From NCBI GenBank assembly GCA_963803375.1, contig CAWDMB010000012.1, forward strand, positions 62,001-126,000: DNA of 64,000 nucleotides, given 5' to 3'. Source of the DNA: JAOPZW01 sp963803375. Its GTDB lineage: Bacteria; Actinomycetota; Thermoleophilia; Solirubrobacterales; Solirubrobacteraceae. Each line of letters starts with the position of its first letter. Position 1 is the stretch's first letter. The translations under genes and the position numbers were made by a program. Under the pieces are notes generated by a model, which did not search any database, was not told the origin of the DNA, and saw only the letters and a program-made list of their open reading frames with translations. Shown here piece by piece: positions 45,167 to 58,051 of this stretch.

Positions 45167-47482
45167 TTAGCGGCGGCGCAGGCGCACGCGTGGCGGCAGC
45201 GCCCACCACGCGAGCAGGCGCCCGCGCAGCCCGAGACCGTCGCCCAGCCGCCGGCGCAGCGCGCGCCGCTCCGCGACCGTCGGCCCGGGCGCGCCCTCGC
45301 CCCCGAAGCGCTGCCCGCGCACGGCGCGCAGGTACCCGCCCGCCCCGGGGTCGCGCGCGCCGCCGAGCAGCGCCTCCAGGCGCGTGAGGGTCGTCCCCCC
45401 CGCAGGCGTGCGCCCGCTGCGGTGCAGGGCCCGCTGCAGCTCGGCGAGCTCCGGCGCGAGCGGGCCGCCCGGGAGCCGGCCGGCGCGCACGAGCCGGACG
45501 ACCGCGACGGCGAGCACCGCCGCGAGGACGACGCCGATCAGCGGCGCTCGCCAGTCGAAGCCCGCGTCGGTCGACGACGCGCGGCCCGCACCGGGATCGC
45601 CGGGCGCGAACGGGCGATCGCCGGCCCGCCCGGGCGCCCGGAGCGGGGGCCGCGGTGCGAAGCTCGACGGGCCCGAGCTCGAGTCGTCCTGCTGCGAGCG
45701 CGCCGGCGAGGCGGCGGGCGTCGGATCGAAGGTGATCCACCCGAGCCCCTCGAACCACGCCTCGACCCACGAGTGCGCGTCGGTGTCCTTGACGGAGAAC
45801 TCCTTGCGCTTGGCGTCGAACGACCCGGGGCTGAAGCCCGTCGCCACGCGCGCGGGGATGCCGCCCATGCGCAGCAGGAGCGCCATCGCGCCCGAGAAGT
45901 GCTGGCAGTAGCCGCGCCGATCGTCGAAGAGGAAGCGCTCGAGCGGCAGTCCGTCGGCGCGGACGTTCTCGTCGTAGAGGGCGCCGTCCATGACCCGCGC
46001 GCGGACGCGCTGCACGAAGTCGTAGGGCGTCGTCGACTCGGCGCGCAGCCGCCGCGCGAGCGCGAGCGCCGGCGCGTACGGGGTGCCGTTCAGCACCGCG
46101 TCGCGGTCGCGCTGGCGCAGGGGGATCCCGCCGCGCCAGAACACCTCGGGCGGCCCGTCCGCGCCGAACCTCGGGAAGTAGACGACCGCTCTCCGGGCCG
46201 GCAGCACGACACCGCTGCGCGGGTCGGTCACCGTGAGCCCCCTGCGGACGGGGAGCGTGACGTTCGCGTAGCGTGCGCCGGGCCCGCCGGCCCGCGGCGC
46301 GGGCGCGCGACGCAGCTGCGCGTCGGTCGGGCGCGGCGTGTAGACCCGGGCCCGATAGCTCGACCCCGGTCGGAGCGGCGCGCCGAGGACCTCGAAGTGG
46401 CCGGGCCCCGTTTCGACGTGATGTGGGCCGCGCTCGATGTCGAGCGTCGTCCCGGCGCCCACGAAGGACTGGCTGAGCAGGCCGCGGTCGACGACCGTGA
46501 TCGTCTGCGTCCACGGCCCCGGCCGCGGGCGCTCGTCGGGCTGGGCCGGGTCCACCGAGCCGGAGTCCAACCAGCGCACGCCGTCGAAGGCGTCGAGGTC
46601 GTCGGCCTTCCAGTACGCGGCCGAGCGCGCCTTGACGCGCAGGATCTCGCGGCCGTCGCGCGGCCAGTCCAGCGGCCCGTAGCCATGGTCCCAGCTATAC
46701 GACAGCGCCTTCGTGTGCTCGAGCTTCTCGGCCAGCGACTCGTAGTCCAGCCACGGCGCGACCGCGTCGAGCCGCGGCGCCACGACGGCGCCGAGCACGG
46801 TGACGACGAGCAGGCAGGCGCCCGCGACGGGCAGCCGGTCGGCCCGCAGCGTCTCGAGCCACATGAAGCCGGCGAGCAGCACGCAGAAGACGGCGCCGTC
46901 GAGGTACGGGTTGTCGGGCCCGTGCTGGACGACGGGCACGGCGTAGAGCGCGCCGAGCGCGATCGCCGCGGTCCTGTGCAGGCCGAGCGCCCGCCCACGC
47001 CGCGGCCAGAAGGCCAGGCCGGCGGCGAGCGCGACGAGCGTCGTGCCGCCGATGAGCACCGCGGTCCGCGTCCACTCGTCCGCGCCGCGGTAGGGGACCG
47101 TGATGCCCGGCGTCGAGGAGATGCCCTGCGAGAGCCCGGACGCCAGGACGTCCCAGTCGCGCGGGTCGACGACGAGGCCGGCGGGGGCCCCGGCGGTCAG
47201 GAAGGCCAGCGCGAGCAGGATCAGGACCAGCACGCCGAGGACGACGGCGCGTGCCGCCCGCGCAAGGCGGCCCGTGAGCGCGAGCGCCACCGCGCCGACC
47301 GCGCTCGCCGCGGCCACCATCCCGGCCATGGCGCCGCCGGCGCCCGGCGCCACGAGATCGCCCCAGTGCGCGGCGCCGTAAAGCGCGAGCGCGGCGAAGG
47401 CCGCCAACCGCAGCCTGCCGGGCGCGGCGAGCGGCGCGGTCGCGGCCGCGGGCCGCGCCTGGGCGGCGGCGAGCGCCCCCAT
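45167..47482 (-). CDS. Membrane transglutaminase-like protease of the MoxR/DUF58 cluster
   Basis: About 771 residues. The N-terminal third carries several membrane helices (LAAFAALALYGAAH, AVVLGVLVLILLALAFLTAG, TTLVALAAGLAFWP, AVFCVLLAGFMWLETL). Then an extracytoplasmic TgpA-type region with a transglutaminase core: Cys526 (RRGYCQHFSGA), His570 (TDAHSWVEAW) and Asp586 (WITFD). A final membrane helix (GVVLAAVLAVAVVRLVRAG) leads to a short cytoplasmic tail. ATG at 47482 overlaps DUF58 (TGATG). The cluster is known but its substrate is not. Confidence 0.93.
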   Translation of the reverse strand: MGALAAAQARPAAATAPLAAPGRLRLAAFAALALYGAAHWGDLVAPGAGGAMAGMVAAASAVGAVALALTGRLARAARAVVLGVLVLILLALAFLTAGAPAGLVVDPRDWDVLASGLSQGISSTPGITVPYRGADEWTRTAVLIGGTTLVALAAGLAFWPRRGRALGLHRTAAIALGALYAVPVVQHGPDNPYLDGAVFCVLLAGFMWLETLRADRLPVAGACLLVVTVLGAVVAPRLDAVAPWLDYESLAEKLEHTKALSYSWDHGYGPLDWPRDGREILRVKARSAAYWKADDLDAFDGVRWLDSGSVDPAQPDERPRPGPWTQTITVVDRGLLSQSFVGAGTTLDIERGPHHVETGPGHFEVLGAPLRPGSSYRARVYTPRPTDAQLRRAPAPRAGGPGARYANVTLPVRRGLTVTDPRSGVVLPARRAVVYFPRFGADGPPEVFWRGGIPLRQRDRDAVLNGTPYAPALALARRLRAESTTPYDFVQRVRARVMDGALYDENVRADGLPLERFLFDDRRGYCQHFSGAMALLLRMGGIPARVATGFSPGSFDAKRKEFSVKDTDAHSWVEAWFEGLGWITFDPTPAASPARSQQDDSSSGPSSFAPRPPLRAPGRAGDRPFAPGDPGAGRASSTDAGFDWRAPLIGVVLAAVLAVAVVRLVRAGRLPGGPLAPELAELQRALHRSGRTPAGGTTLTRLEALLGGARDPGAGGYLRAVRGQRFGGEGAPGPTVAERRALRRRLGDGLGLRGRLLAWWALPPRVRLRRR

Positions 47483-48570
47483 CACGCCACCTCCGCGCGC
47501 GCGTGCTGCGGGCTGACCTCGTAGCCCGTGCAGCCGGCCACGGTCAGTACCGGACGCCGCCCGGCGAGCGCGCCGGGCACGACGAACAGCCGCCCGCCGC
47601 CCGGGGCGTGGGCGAGCGCCCGCGGCGGGCGCGAGGCCGCGCGCGCGGCGACGTAGAAGACCGGCCCGCGGCGCGCGGCGAGGCCGGCGACGTGCGGACC
47701 GCGGCGGGCGTCGACGAGCGCCAGGCGCACGTGGACGTGCGGCCAGCCGGCGAGCGTCGGCTCGAGCGTCGTCGGGCGCCGGTCGCCGGGCAGCAGCAGG
47801 CCGCAGCCGCCCGAGCGCGCGAGGTGGACGCACAGCGAGCCCGCGGCGCGCACGGCCGCGTCGAGGTCGTCGGCGGAGGCCGGGGCGCGCGGGTCGAGCA
47901 CCACGAGCGGGCGCGTATCGCCGTCGGCTCGCAGCCGGCGCTCGAGGAGCTCGCCCCCTCGCGCGAGCGCCGGCCAGTAGATCCGTGAGGCCTGCGCGCC
48001 CGCGCGCAGCGGGCGCAGCCCGTCGAGGTCGACCTCGGCCGCGACCGTGGGCCGTCCGCGCCGGGCCACGACCCCGTTGCCGCCGCCGTCGCCGGCCGGC
48101 GCGACCACGGGCTCCAGACGTGGCAGCACGAGCACCTCGGCCGGCTCGTCGGCCGCGACGATCCGCTCGGCCAGCCCGAACGGGTCGCGCACCACCACCC
48201 GCGGCGGCGCGAGCGCCTTGTGGCCGCGCCGCGCGAAGCGCGCGTTGATGCGCACGTGGGTGGCGCGCCGGCCGGCGGCCAGGAACGCCGGCGCCGGCAG
48301 CAGCTCGTCCTCGATGAGACCCGACGGCGGCGCCACCAGACCCGAGCGCACGACGACGTCGACGGCGACCGGCTGGTCCTCGAGCACGCGCGTCGAGCCC
48401 AGCGTCCGCTCGACCCGCACGCCGCGAGCGCCGAGCACGACCCACGCGGTCGCGCCCGCCGCCAGCAGCACGAAGGCGACGCCGGGCACGTAGAGCGGCT
48501 CGGCGTCGAACGTCGCGGCGGCGAGCACGAGCGCGAGCCCGAGCAGCGCGGTGGCCGAGGCGGGCCGCAC
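47482..48570 (-). CDS. DUF58 domain protein
   Basis: 362 residues from GTG at 48570, four bases after MoxR. Two N-terminal membrane helices (ATALLGLALVLAAATF, VPGVAFVLLAAGATAWVVL) are followed by an extended region and the DUF58 motif LDGLRPLRAGAQASRIYWPAL (vWA-like), then LVVLDPRAPASADDLDAAV. Typical partner of MoxR ATPase and the transglutaminase. Confidence 0.93.
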   Translation of the reverse strand: MRPASATALLGLALVLAAATFDAEPLYVPGVAFVLLAAGATAWVVLGARGVRVERTLGSTRVLEDQPVAVDVVVRSGLVAPPSGLIEDELLPAPAFLAAGRRATHVRINARFARRGHKALAPPRVVVRDPFGLAERIVAADEPAEVLVLPRLEPVVAPAGDGGGNGVVARRGRPTVAAEVDLDGLRPLRAGAQASRIYWPALARGGELLERRLRADGDTRPLVVLDPRAPASADDLDAAVRAAGSLCVHLARSGGCGLLLPGDRRPTTLEPTLAGWPHVHVRLALVDARRGPHVAGLAARRGPVFYVAARAASRPPRALAHAPGGGRLFVVPGALAGRRPVLTVAGCTGYEVSPQHARAEVA

Positions 48571-48574
48571 GGCC

Positions 48575-49552
48575 TCAGAGGCCGGGCGTCGCCGCGACCG
48601 CGTCGGCGACGACGCGCGAGCCGGTCACGTCGACGGCCTCGGGCGCGAGGACGAGTCGATGGGAGAGGACGACGTCGGCGAGCGCCTGCACATCGTCGGG
48701 GAGGACGTGGTCGCGGCCGGCCAGCAGCGCGAGCGCCTTGGCGGCCCGCAGCAGCAGCAGGCCCGCGCGCGGGCTGGCGCCGAGCTCGACGCGGCGGTCG
48801 GAGCGCGTGCGCGCCAGCAGCGCGACCACGTAGGCGCGCAGCGCGTCGGAGGCGAAGACGCGGTGCGCCGCGTCCTGGGTCTCGAGCAGCTCGGCGGCGC
48901 TCGCCACCGGCTCGAGCTCGGCCGTGCGGTCGCCGGCCTCGTGCGCGCGCAGCATCGCCATCTCGCCCTGCGAGGAGGGATAGCCGAGCGAGAGGCGGCA
49001 CATGAAGCGATCGACCTGCGCCTCGGGGAGCGGGTAGGTGCCCTCGAACTCGATCGGGTTCTGCGTCGCCAGGACGACGAACGGGCGCGCGAGCTCGTGG
49101 GAGTGGACGTCGACGGTGACGCTGCGCTCCTGCATGCACTCCAGCAGGCCCGACTGCGTCTTCGGCGACGCGCGGTTGATCTCGTCGACGAGGACGATGT
49201 TGGCGAAGATCGGTCCCGGCCGGAACTCGAAGCGGTCCTCGCGCTGGTTGAAGACGTTGGTGCCGACGACGTCGGCGGGCAGCAGGTCGGCGGTGCACTG
49301 CACGCGCGCGAACTGCAGATCGAGGACGCGGGCAACCGCGCGCGCGAGCGTCGTCTTGCCGACCCCGGGCAGGTCCTCGATCAGGATGTGGCCCTCGGCC
49401 AGGATGCTGACGAGGACCTGGTCGAGCACCTCGCGGCGCACCTCGACGACGCGCGTCACCGTGTCGCCGATGCGGCGGGCGAGGTCCTGGGCCGCAGCGA
49501 TCTCGGCGGTCTCGACGCGCCCCGGCGCGCCCTCGACGGGCTCGGTCGTCAT
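48575..49552 (-). CDS. MoxR-family AAA+ ATPase
   Basis: 325 residues from ATG at 49552, overlapping the coaBC stop as ATGA. Walker A EDLPGVGKTTLARAVA, Walker B IVLVDEINRASPKTQ, sensor 1 VLATQNPIEFEGTYPLPEAQ and the lid domain at the C terminus. MoxR proteins act as chaperones maturing vWA-containing partners, here the DUF58 protein. Confidence 0.95.
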   Translation of the reverse strand: MTTEPVEGAPGRVETAEIAAAQDLARRIGDTVTRVVEVRREVLDQVLVSILAEGHILIEDLPGVGKTTLARAVARVLDLQFARVQCTADLLPADVVGTNVFNQREDRFEFRPGPIFANIVLVDEINRASPKTQSGLLECMQERSVTVDVHSHELARPFVVLATQNPIEFEGTYPLPEAQVDRFMCRLSLGYPSSQGEMAMLRAHEAGDRTAELEPVASAAELLETQDAAHRVFASDALRAYVVALLARTRSDRRVELGASPRAGLLLLRAAKALALLAGRDHVLPDDVQALADVVLSHRLVLAPEAVDVTGSRVVADAVAATPGL

Positions 49553-50799
49553 GCCGTCGCCCTCTGCGGGCGGCGCAGCCGCTGCACGGCCTCGAGCACG
49601 GCGCGGGCGACGTCGGCCTTCGAGGCGCGCGGGATCGCGTTCTCGCCGGCGGCGGTGATGATCGTCACCTCGTTGTCGTTGCGCTCGAAGCCGATGTCCG
49701 CCCGCGAGATGTCGTTTACCACGATCGCGTCGAGCCCCTTGCGCTCGAGCTTGTCCGCGCCGAGGGCGACGGCGCCGTCGCCGTGCTCGGCCGCGAAGCC
49801 GACGAGGGTCTGGCCGCGGCGGCGGCGGCGGGCGAGGAGCTCGAGGATGTCGGGGGTGCGCTCGAGCACGAGCTCGAGTTGCTCGCGGTCGTCCTTCTTG
49901 AGCTTCGTGGCCGCGGCGGAGGCGGGGCGGAAGTCGGCCACCGCCGCCGCCATGAGCAGGACGTCGGCGTCGCTGAACTCGGCCTCGCAGGCGGCCAGCA
50001 GCTCCGCGGCGCTGCTCACGTCGACGAAGCGCAGCGGCGGGCGCCGCGGCAGCGTCACGTTCGCGGCGATCACCGTGACCTGCGCGCCGAGCGCGGCGGC
50101 CTGCTCGGCGAGCGCGAGACCCATCCGCCCGCTCGAGCGGTTGCCGACGAAGCGCACGCTGTCGATCGGCTCGCGCGTGCCGCCGGCCGTGACGAGCACG
50201 CGCAGCCCGTCCCACGAGCGCGCGCCGGCGGGAACCACGGCCTCGACCGCGGCCAGGAGGTCGGCCGGCTCGGCCATGCGCCCCGCGCCCCACTCGTGCT
50301 TGGAGGCCAGCGCGCCGGTGCCGGGCTCCAGGACGACCACCCCGCGCCCGCGCAGGGTCGCGAGGTTCGCCTGGGTCGCCGGGTGCTCCCACATGTGGTT
50401 GTTCATCGCGGGCGCGACGAGCAGCGGTGCGCTCGAGGCCAGCGCCGCGCTCGTGAGCAGGTTGTCGGCGAGGCCGTGGGCGAGCTTCGCGATCGTGTTC
50501 GCGCTCGCGGGCGCCACGAGGAAGGCGTCGGCGTTGCGGACGAGCTCGAGGTGGCTCGGCGGGTCGTGGTCGGGCGCCGGCTGGTCGGGGAAGGCCCCGC
50601 GCACGGGGTCGCGCTCGAACTCGTCCACGAGCACGGGCGCGCCGGTCAGCGCCGCGAACGAGGCCGCGCCCACGAACCGCTGGCCCGCGGGCGTCTGCAC
50701 GACCCGGACGGCGTGGCCGGCGCCGGTTGCCAGACGGATGAGCTCGAGCGCCTTGTACGCGGCGATCCCACCGCTGACGCCGAGCAGGATCCGCGCCAT
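49549..50799 (-). CDS. coaBC: Phosphopantothenoylcysteine synthetase/decarboxylase
   Basis: 416 residues. CoaC domain (1-185): GVSGGIAAYKALELIR, SHLELVRNADAFLVAPASAN and VAPAMNNHMWEHPATQ. CoaB domain: LVTAGGTREPIDSVRFVGNR, SSGRMGLALAEQAAALG, KLKKDDREQLEL and VGFAAEHGD. Two steps of CoA synthesis. In the order mihF-gmk-rpoZ-coaBC, which is actinobacterial. It is coupled to the downstream MoxR gene. Confidence 0.97.
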   Translation of the reverse strand: MARILLGVSGGIAAYKALELIRLATGAGHAVRVVQTPAGQRFVGAASFAALTGAPVLVDEFERDPVRGAFPDQPAPDHDPPSHLELVRNADAFLVAPASANTIAKLAHGLADNLLTSAALASSAPLLVAPAMNNHMWEHPATQANLATLRGRGVVVLEPGTGALASKHEWGAGRMAEPADLLAAVEAVVPAGARSWDGLRVLVTAGGTREPIDSVRFVGNRSSGRMGLALAEQAAALGAQVTVIAANVTLPRRPPLRFVDVSSAAELLAACEAEFSDADVLLMAAAVADFRPASAAATKLKKDDREQLELVLERTPDILELLARRRRRGQTLVGFAAEHGDGAVALGADKLERKGLDAIVVNDISRADIGFERNDNEVTIITAAGENAIPRASKADVARAVLEAVQRLRRPQRATA

Positions 50800-50806
50800 C
50801 GCCCTC

Positions 50807-51034
50807 CTAGCGGTACTGGTACTTGATCTTGCCCGCGGCGACCTCCTCGAGCGCGATCGTGAGGTAGTTCTTGGACCCGCTGTCGACCATCGGCGGCGGG
50901 AACTCGTCGAAGGTCCCCTCGCCGAGGTTGTGGTAGTAGGAGTTGATCTGCCGGGCGCGCTTGGCGGCCACGAGCACGGACGCGTAGTTGGAGTCGACGT
51001 GCTCCAGCAGCGTGTCGATGCGAGGGTTGATCAT
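50807..51034 (-). CDS. rpoZ: RNA polymerase omega subunit
   Basis: 75 residues. RIDTLLEHVDSNYASVLVAA and KRARQINSYYHNLGEGTF correspond to the omega core, with ALEEVAAGKIKY at the end. Helps assemble the beta' subunit. Start ATG at 51034; seven bases before coaBC. Confidence 0.95.
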   Translation of the reverse strand: MINPRIDTLLEHVDSNYASVLVAAKRARQINSYYHNLGEGTFDEFPPPMVDSGSKNYLTIALEEVAAGKIKYQYR

Positions 51035-51088
51035 ACGCTCGAGCCTACCAGCAGGTCGCGCATGCCCGCCGGACTCGACCGCCGTCCC

Positions 51089-51661
51089 CTACGCGGCGCC
51101 GGCGCCGCGCTGCAGCGCAGAGCGGACGATCGTCTCGAGCGCGTCGACGGCATCCTCCAGGCGGTCGTTGACGACGACGTGGGTGAACTCGGCCCGGGCG
51201 GACAGCTCCTCGCGCGCGACGGCCAGGCGCGCCTGGACCTCGGCGGGGCCGTCGGTGCCGCGGCCCACGAGCCGCGCGCGGAGCGCGTCGAGCGAGGGCG
51301 GCGCGAGGAAGACCTGGACCGCCTCGGGCAGCGCCGCGCGGACCTGCCGCGCTCCCTGGACCTCGATCTCGAGCACCACGGGGTGGCCGGCCGCCGTGCG
51401 CCGCTCGAGCTCGGAGCGCAGCGTCCCGTAGCGGCGCCCGGAGTAGGTGGCGTGCTCGACGAACTCCCCTTCGTCGACCCGCCGCTGGAAATCGGCGTCG
51501 GTGAGGAAGTGGTAGTCGACGCCGTCGCGCTCGCCGGGCCGCGGCTCGCGGGTGGTGGCCGAGACGCTGAGCTCGAGCTCGGGGAGACGCTCGCGGAGCG
51601 TGCGGATGAGCGTGCCCTTGCCGACCCCCGACGGGCCGGTGATGACGACGACGCGCCCCAC
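51089..51661 (-). CDS. gmk: Guanylate kinase
   Basis: 190 residues. P-loop VVITGPSGVGKGTL, then SVSATTREPRPGERDGVDYH (GMP binding), HATYSGRRYGT, LEIEVQGARQV and the lid region. GTG start at 51661, 10 bases after mihF. Phosphorylates GMP to GDP. Confidence 0.97.
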   Translation of the reverse strand: MGRVVVITGPSGVGKGTLIRTLRERLPELELSVSATTREPRPGERDGVDYHFLTDADFQRRVDEGEFVEHATYSGRRYGTLRSELERRTAAGHPVVLEIEVQGARQVRAALPEAVQVFLAPPSLDALRARLVGRGTDGPAEVQARLAVAREELSARAEFTHVVVNDRLEDAVDALETIVRSALQRGAGAA

Positions 51662-51671
51662 GGGCGCGACG

Positions 51672-52013
51672 TTACCGGCGGAGCAGCGAGACGAGCTCGG
51701 CGCGCTGGCGCTCGGACAGGCCGCCGATCGTCTTGCTCGGCGAGATCCGGCAGTGCTGCAGGACCTTGTTGGCCTTGACGCGCCCGTACTTCGGCACGGC
51801 CAGGAGCATGTCGAAGACCTTGGCGGTCTCGAGGTACTCCGGCGGCTTGAGCAGGAGCGTGTCGATGGACACCCGAGCCGCCTTCAGGTCGCGTTTCAGC
51901 CGCGCCCGCTGCGTGCGGATCTCGTTCGCACGCTGCAGCGCGTCCATGCGTTGGTGCAGGGATCGCTCGGGTGCCACCGAGGGCTTCGTCGCAGGATTCA
52001 CGGCCGGCGGCAT
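51672..52013 (-). CDS. mihF: Integration host factor, actinobacterial type
   Basis: 113 residues. Actinobacteria-specific nucleoid protein with no relation to HU/IHF. Basic helical N-terminal half (DALQRANEIRTQRARLKRDL) and the H2TH-like C-terminal region (AVPKYGRVKANKVLQHCRIS). ATG at 52013 has a well-formed promoter directly upstream. Its presence next to gmk is the strongest taxonomic marker of the window. Confidence 0.96.
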   Translation of the reverse strand: MPPAVNPATKPSVAPERSLHQRMDALQRANEIRTQRARLKRDLKAARVSIDTLLLKPPEYLETAKVFDMLLAVPKYGRVKANKVLQHCRISPSKTIGGLSERQRAELVSLLRR

Positions 52014-52023
52014 CGAGGCGCCG

Positions 52024-52051
52024 AGTCTACACAGCAGGACTCGCCAGACAA
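52024..52051 (-). promoter_or_regulatory. Promoter of the mihF-gmk-rpoZ-coaBC operon
   Basis: On the minus strand TTGTCT (52051-52046) and TAGACT (52029-52024) are 16 bases apart. The mihF ATG is 10 bases after the -10 element, so the transcript would be almost leaderless and no ribosome binding site is visible. It could drive the whole cluster to the TPR gene. Confidence 0.6.
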
Positions 52052-52102
52052 GCGCCCCTCGGCGATTCGGCTCGACCTCGACCTCAGCTCGAGCAATGTT
52101 CA

Positions 52103-52135
52103 GCCTGGTTGACGGTGCGTGACCGATTTCCAGGC
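52103..52135. terminator. Nested inverted repeat after pyrD
   Basis: GCCTGG (52103-52108) and CCAGGC (52130-52135) enclose an inner inverted repeat (ACCG/CGGT). The structure begins four bases after the pyrD stop and lies in the gap between pyrD and the mihF promoter. T-rich sequence follows only on the plus strand, so its terminator role for pyrD is uncertain. Confidence 0.4.
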
Positions 52136-52139
52136 ATTT

Positions 52140-53054
52140 TCACCGTCGGGCCGCCGGCGTCTCGACCTCCGACGAACGCATCCTCCCGCTCTTTGCGCAC
52201 AATTCGTGAAGCTCGCGTCGGATCCGCGTTGCCGCCGCCGGATCGCGGAAGCTCTCGGTGCCGACGGCCACCGCCGTCGCCCCCGCGGCGAGGAAGGCGG
52301 CGGCGTGGGCGCCCGATCGGATCCCCCCCATCCCGACGACCGGGATCGCGACCCGCGCGGCGACCGATCGCACCTGGGCGAGCGCCACCGCCCTGACCGC
52401 GGCGCCCGAGAGCCCGCCCGTGCCGGCCCCGAGCCACGGCTCGGCCGGCCTCCGCGGATGCGGCGCGTAGGCGCGCAGCGTGTTGATGAGCGAGACGGCG
52501 TCGGCGCCCGCGGTCTCGGCCGCCTGCGCCACGCGGGCGACATCGGCGGTGTTCGGCGTCAGCTTCACGATCAGCGGCTTGCCGGTGCGTGGACGCACCT
52601 CGGCCAGGACGGCCGCGAGCTCGCCGGGATCGGCGCCGATGTCCAGCCCCGTCCGCACGTTCGGGCAGGAGAAGTTGAGCTCGACCGCGGCGATCTCGCC
52701 GCGGTCGTCGAGCGCCTCGACGAGGGCGACGAGCTCCCCGGCGGTCGAGCCCATCACGTTCGTGACGAGCGGCACCGGCAGCGCGGCGAGCTGCGGCAGG
52801 TCCTCCTCGAGGTAGCCCCGCAGGCCCTTGTTGGGCAGGCCGATCGAGTTGATGAGCCCCGCGGGCGTCTCGTACAGCCGCGGCGGCGGGTTGCCCGGGC
52901 GCGGCGCGAGCGTGATCGTCTTCGAGACGAAGGCGCTGAACGGGAACGACTCGAGCAGGGCGTCGCCGAACGCGCGCCGCGCGGCGATCGCGTCGAAGGT
53001 CCCCGAGCCGTTGAGCACCGCGTGCTCGAGGCGCAGGCCGCCGAGCTCGATCAC
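52140..53054 (-). CDS. pyrD: Dihydroorotate dehydrogenase, class 1B catalytic subunit
   Basis: 304 residues from GTG at 53054, overlapping the pyrK stop (GTGA). FMN TIM barrel: NGSGTFDAIAARRAFGD, GLPNKGLRGY, active-site Cys in ELNFSCPNV, KLTPNTADV, GAGTGGLSGAAVR and GMGGIRSGAHAA. Cys as catalytic base and an adjacent pyrK mark the NAD-dependent class 1B. Last gene of the pyr operon; no pyrF follows. Confidence 0.95.
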   Translation of the reverse strand: MIELGGLRLEHAVLNGSGTFDAIAARRAFGDALLESFPFSAFVSKTITLAPRPGNPPPRLYETPAGLINSIGLPNKGLRGYLEEDLPQLAALPVPLVTNVMGSTAGELVALVEALDDRGEIAAVELNFSCPNVRTGLDIGADPGELAAVLAEVRPRTGKPLIVKLTPNTADVARVAQAAETAGADAVSLINTLRAYAPHPRRPAEPWLGAGTGGLSGAAVRAVALAQVRSVAARVAIPVVGMGGIRSGAHAAAFLAAGATAVAVGTESFRDPAAATRIRRELHELCAKSGRMRSSEVETPAARR

Positions 53055-53841
53055 GCGGCCGGAACCTCGGCGAGGGCCGCGGCGTCCATGACGGGCCCGT
53101 TGACGCACGTGCGCGCGTAGCCGCCCGCGGCCAGCGGCACGACGCACCCGAAGCACGCGCCGAAGCCGCAGGCCATGCCGGCCTCGAGCGCGAGCTGCGC
53201 GGGCACGCCGCGCTCGGCGGCCAGCCGCCGGACCGCCTCGAGCATCGCCGGCGGGCCGCAGGCGTAGACGGCGGCCCGCGCGTCGGCGTCGAGCTCGCCG
53301 ACCAGCAGGTCGGTCGCGGGGCCGTGGTGGCCGGCCGAGCCGTCGTCGGTGGCCACGAGCGGGTTGGCCAGCAGCGCGGCCGCCCGCGCGTGCGCGGCGT
53401 CGCGGAAGCCGACGAGGCCCGCGGCCGGCCCGCCGGCGGCGAGCAGGGCCTGCTGCCAGATGACGAGCGGCGCGATCCCCGCGCCGCCCCCGCACAGCAG
53501 CGCCCGCCGTCCCCGCGTCGGCGCGGTGAAGCCGATCCCGAGCGGCCCCGTGACGTGCAGCCGGTCGCCCTGGGCCAGCGCGCAGAGCCGCGCGGTTCCC
53601 GGGCCCACCACCTCGAGCAGGAACTCGAGCCCCGCCGGCCCCGCGCGCATGACCGAGCACGCGCGTGGCAGGTACGGGCGATCGTCCTCGCCCCCGCCCC
53701 AGCCCTCGGCCGCCGCGAGCATGTAGAACTGGCCGGGCGCCGGCGCGGGCCCGTCGGGGTCCGGGGCCACGAGCACGACGTACGGGCCGACCGCGCGGCG
53801 CTCGGCCACGATCAGCGTGCGACGCCCGAACGGCGCCGGAC

Positions 53842-53845
<4 letters not shown>
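53051..53845 (-). CDS. pyrK: Dihydroorotate dehydrogenase electron transfer subunit
   Basis: About 264 residues from ATG at 53845, overlapping the carB stop (ATGA). FAD domain with YLPRACSV and GDRLHVTGPLGIGF, NAD-binding LCGGGAGIAPLVI, and near the C terminus the [2Fe-2S] ligands CGFGACFGC ... RTC. Moves electrons from PyrD to NAD. Confidence 0.94.
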
Positions 53846-56923
<3,078 letters not shown>

Positions 56924-56937
<14 letters not shown>

Positions 56938-58051
56938 GGATCGCCTCCAGGAACCGATCGAACTGATGGAGGGCGTCGTTCGGCCCCGGTCCGGCCTCGG
57001 GGTGGTACTGGACCGTCGCGCTCTCGACGTCGAGGAGCTCGAGGCCCTCGACCGTGCGGTCGTAGAGGTTGACGTGGGTCAGCGCCGCCGCCCCGAAGTC
57101 CGTCGACCAGCGCACCGGCTCGTCGGCCTCGACGCGCCCGCCGCCGTCCGGCGCCCGCACCGCGAAGCCGTGGTTCTGCGAGGTGATCTCGATCCGGCCG
57201 GTTCGCAGGTCCTTGACCGGGTGGTTGGCGCCGTGGTGCCCGAAGGGCAGCTTGTAGGTCTCGAGACCCACGGCCTGGCACAGGAGCTGGTGGCCGAGGC
57301 AGATGCCCCAGACCGGACGCGTGCCGACGAGCTCGCGCAGGGTCGCCACGACGTGCCCGAGCGCCGCCGGGTCGCCGGGTCCGTTGGCCAGGAAGACCGC
57401 ATCGGGGTCGTTCGCGGTCAGCTCCGCCGCCGTCGCCGTGCAGGGGTGCAGCTCGACCGTCGCGCCGCGGATCACGAGGTTGCGCACGATCGAGCGCTTG
57501 ATCCCCGTGTCGATCGCCGCCACGCGCACGTCGCCCGCGCCCGCGCCCGCGACCTCGACGCACGCCGGCGTGACCTCGCGCGCGAGGTCGCGGCCCGCCA
57601 TCGGCGGCTCGGCGGCGACCAGATCGCGCGCGCGGGCCTCCGGCGTCGCGCCCGGGAAGACCCCGCCGCGCATCGCGCCCGCCGTGCGCAGGTGGCGCAC
57701 GAGCGCGCGCGTGTCGACGCCGGTGATCGCCGGGACGCCCTGCTCGCGCAGCCAGCTCAGCCAGCCCTGCTGCGCGCTCGGCGCGTCGGCGTGGTCGACT
57801 GCGGCGCGCATGATCGCCGCCCGCGCCCAGATCCGGTCGGACTCCATCGCGTCCGCGCTGACGCCGTAGTTGCCGACGTGCGGGGCGGTGAACGTGATCA
57901 GCTGGCCCGCGAAGCTCGGATCGGTGACCGACTCCTGGTAGCCCGACATGCCCGTGGTGAAGACGACCTCGCCGACGGCGACGGCGTCGGCCCCGCACGC
58001 CTCGCCGTCGAAGCGCGCGCCGTCCTCCAGCAGCACGTAGGCCGGCCTCAC
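56924..58051 (-). CDS. carA: Carbamoyl-phosphate synthase small chain
   Basis: About 375 residues from GTG at 58051 (overlaps pyrC stop). N-terminal CPSase domain: YVLLEDGARFDGEACG, FTTGMSGYQESVTDPSFAGQ and HVGNYGV. C-terminal class I amidotransferase with the catalytic Cys in WGICLGHQLLCQAVG and ITSQNHGFAV with His. It delivers ammonia from glutamine to CarB. Confidence 0.97.
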
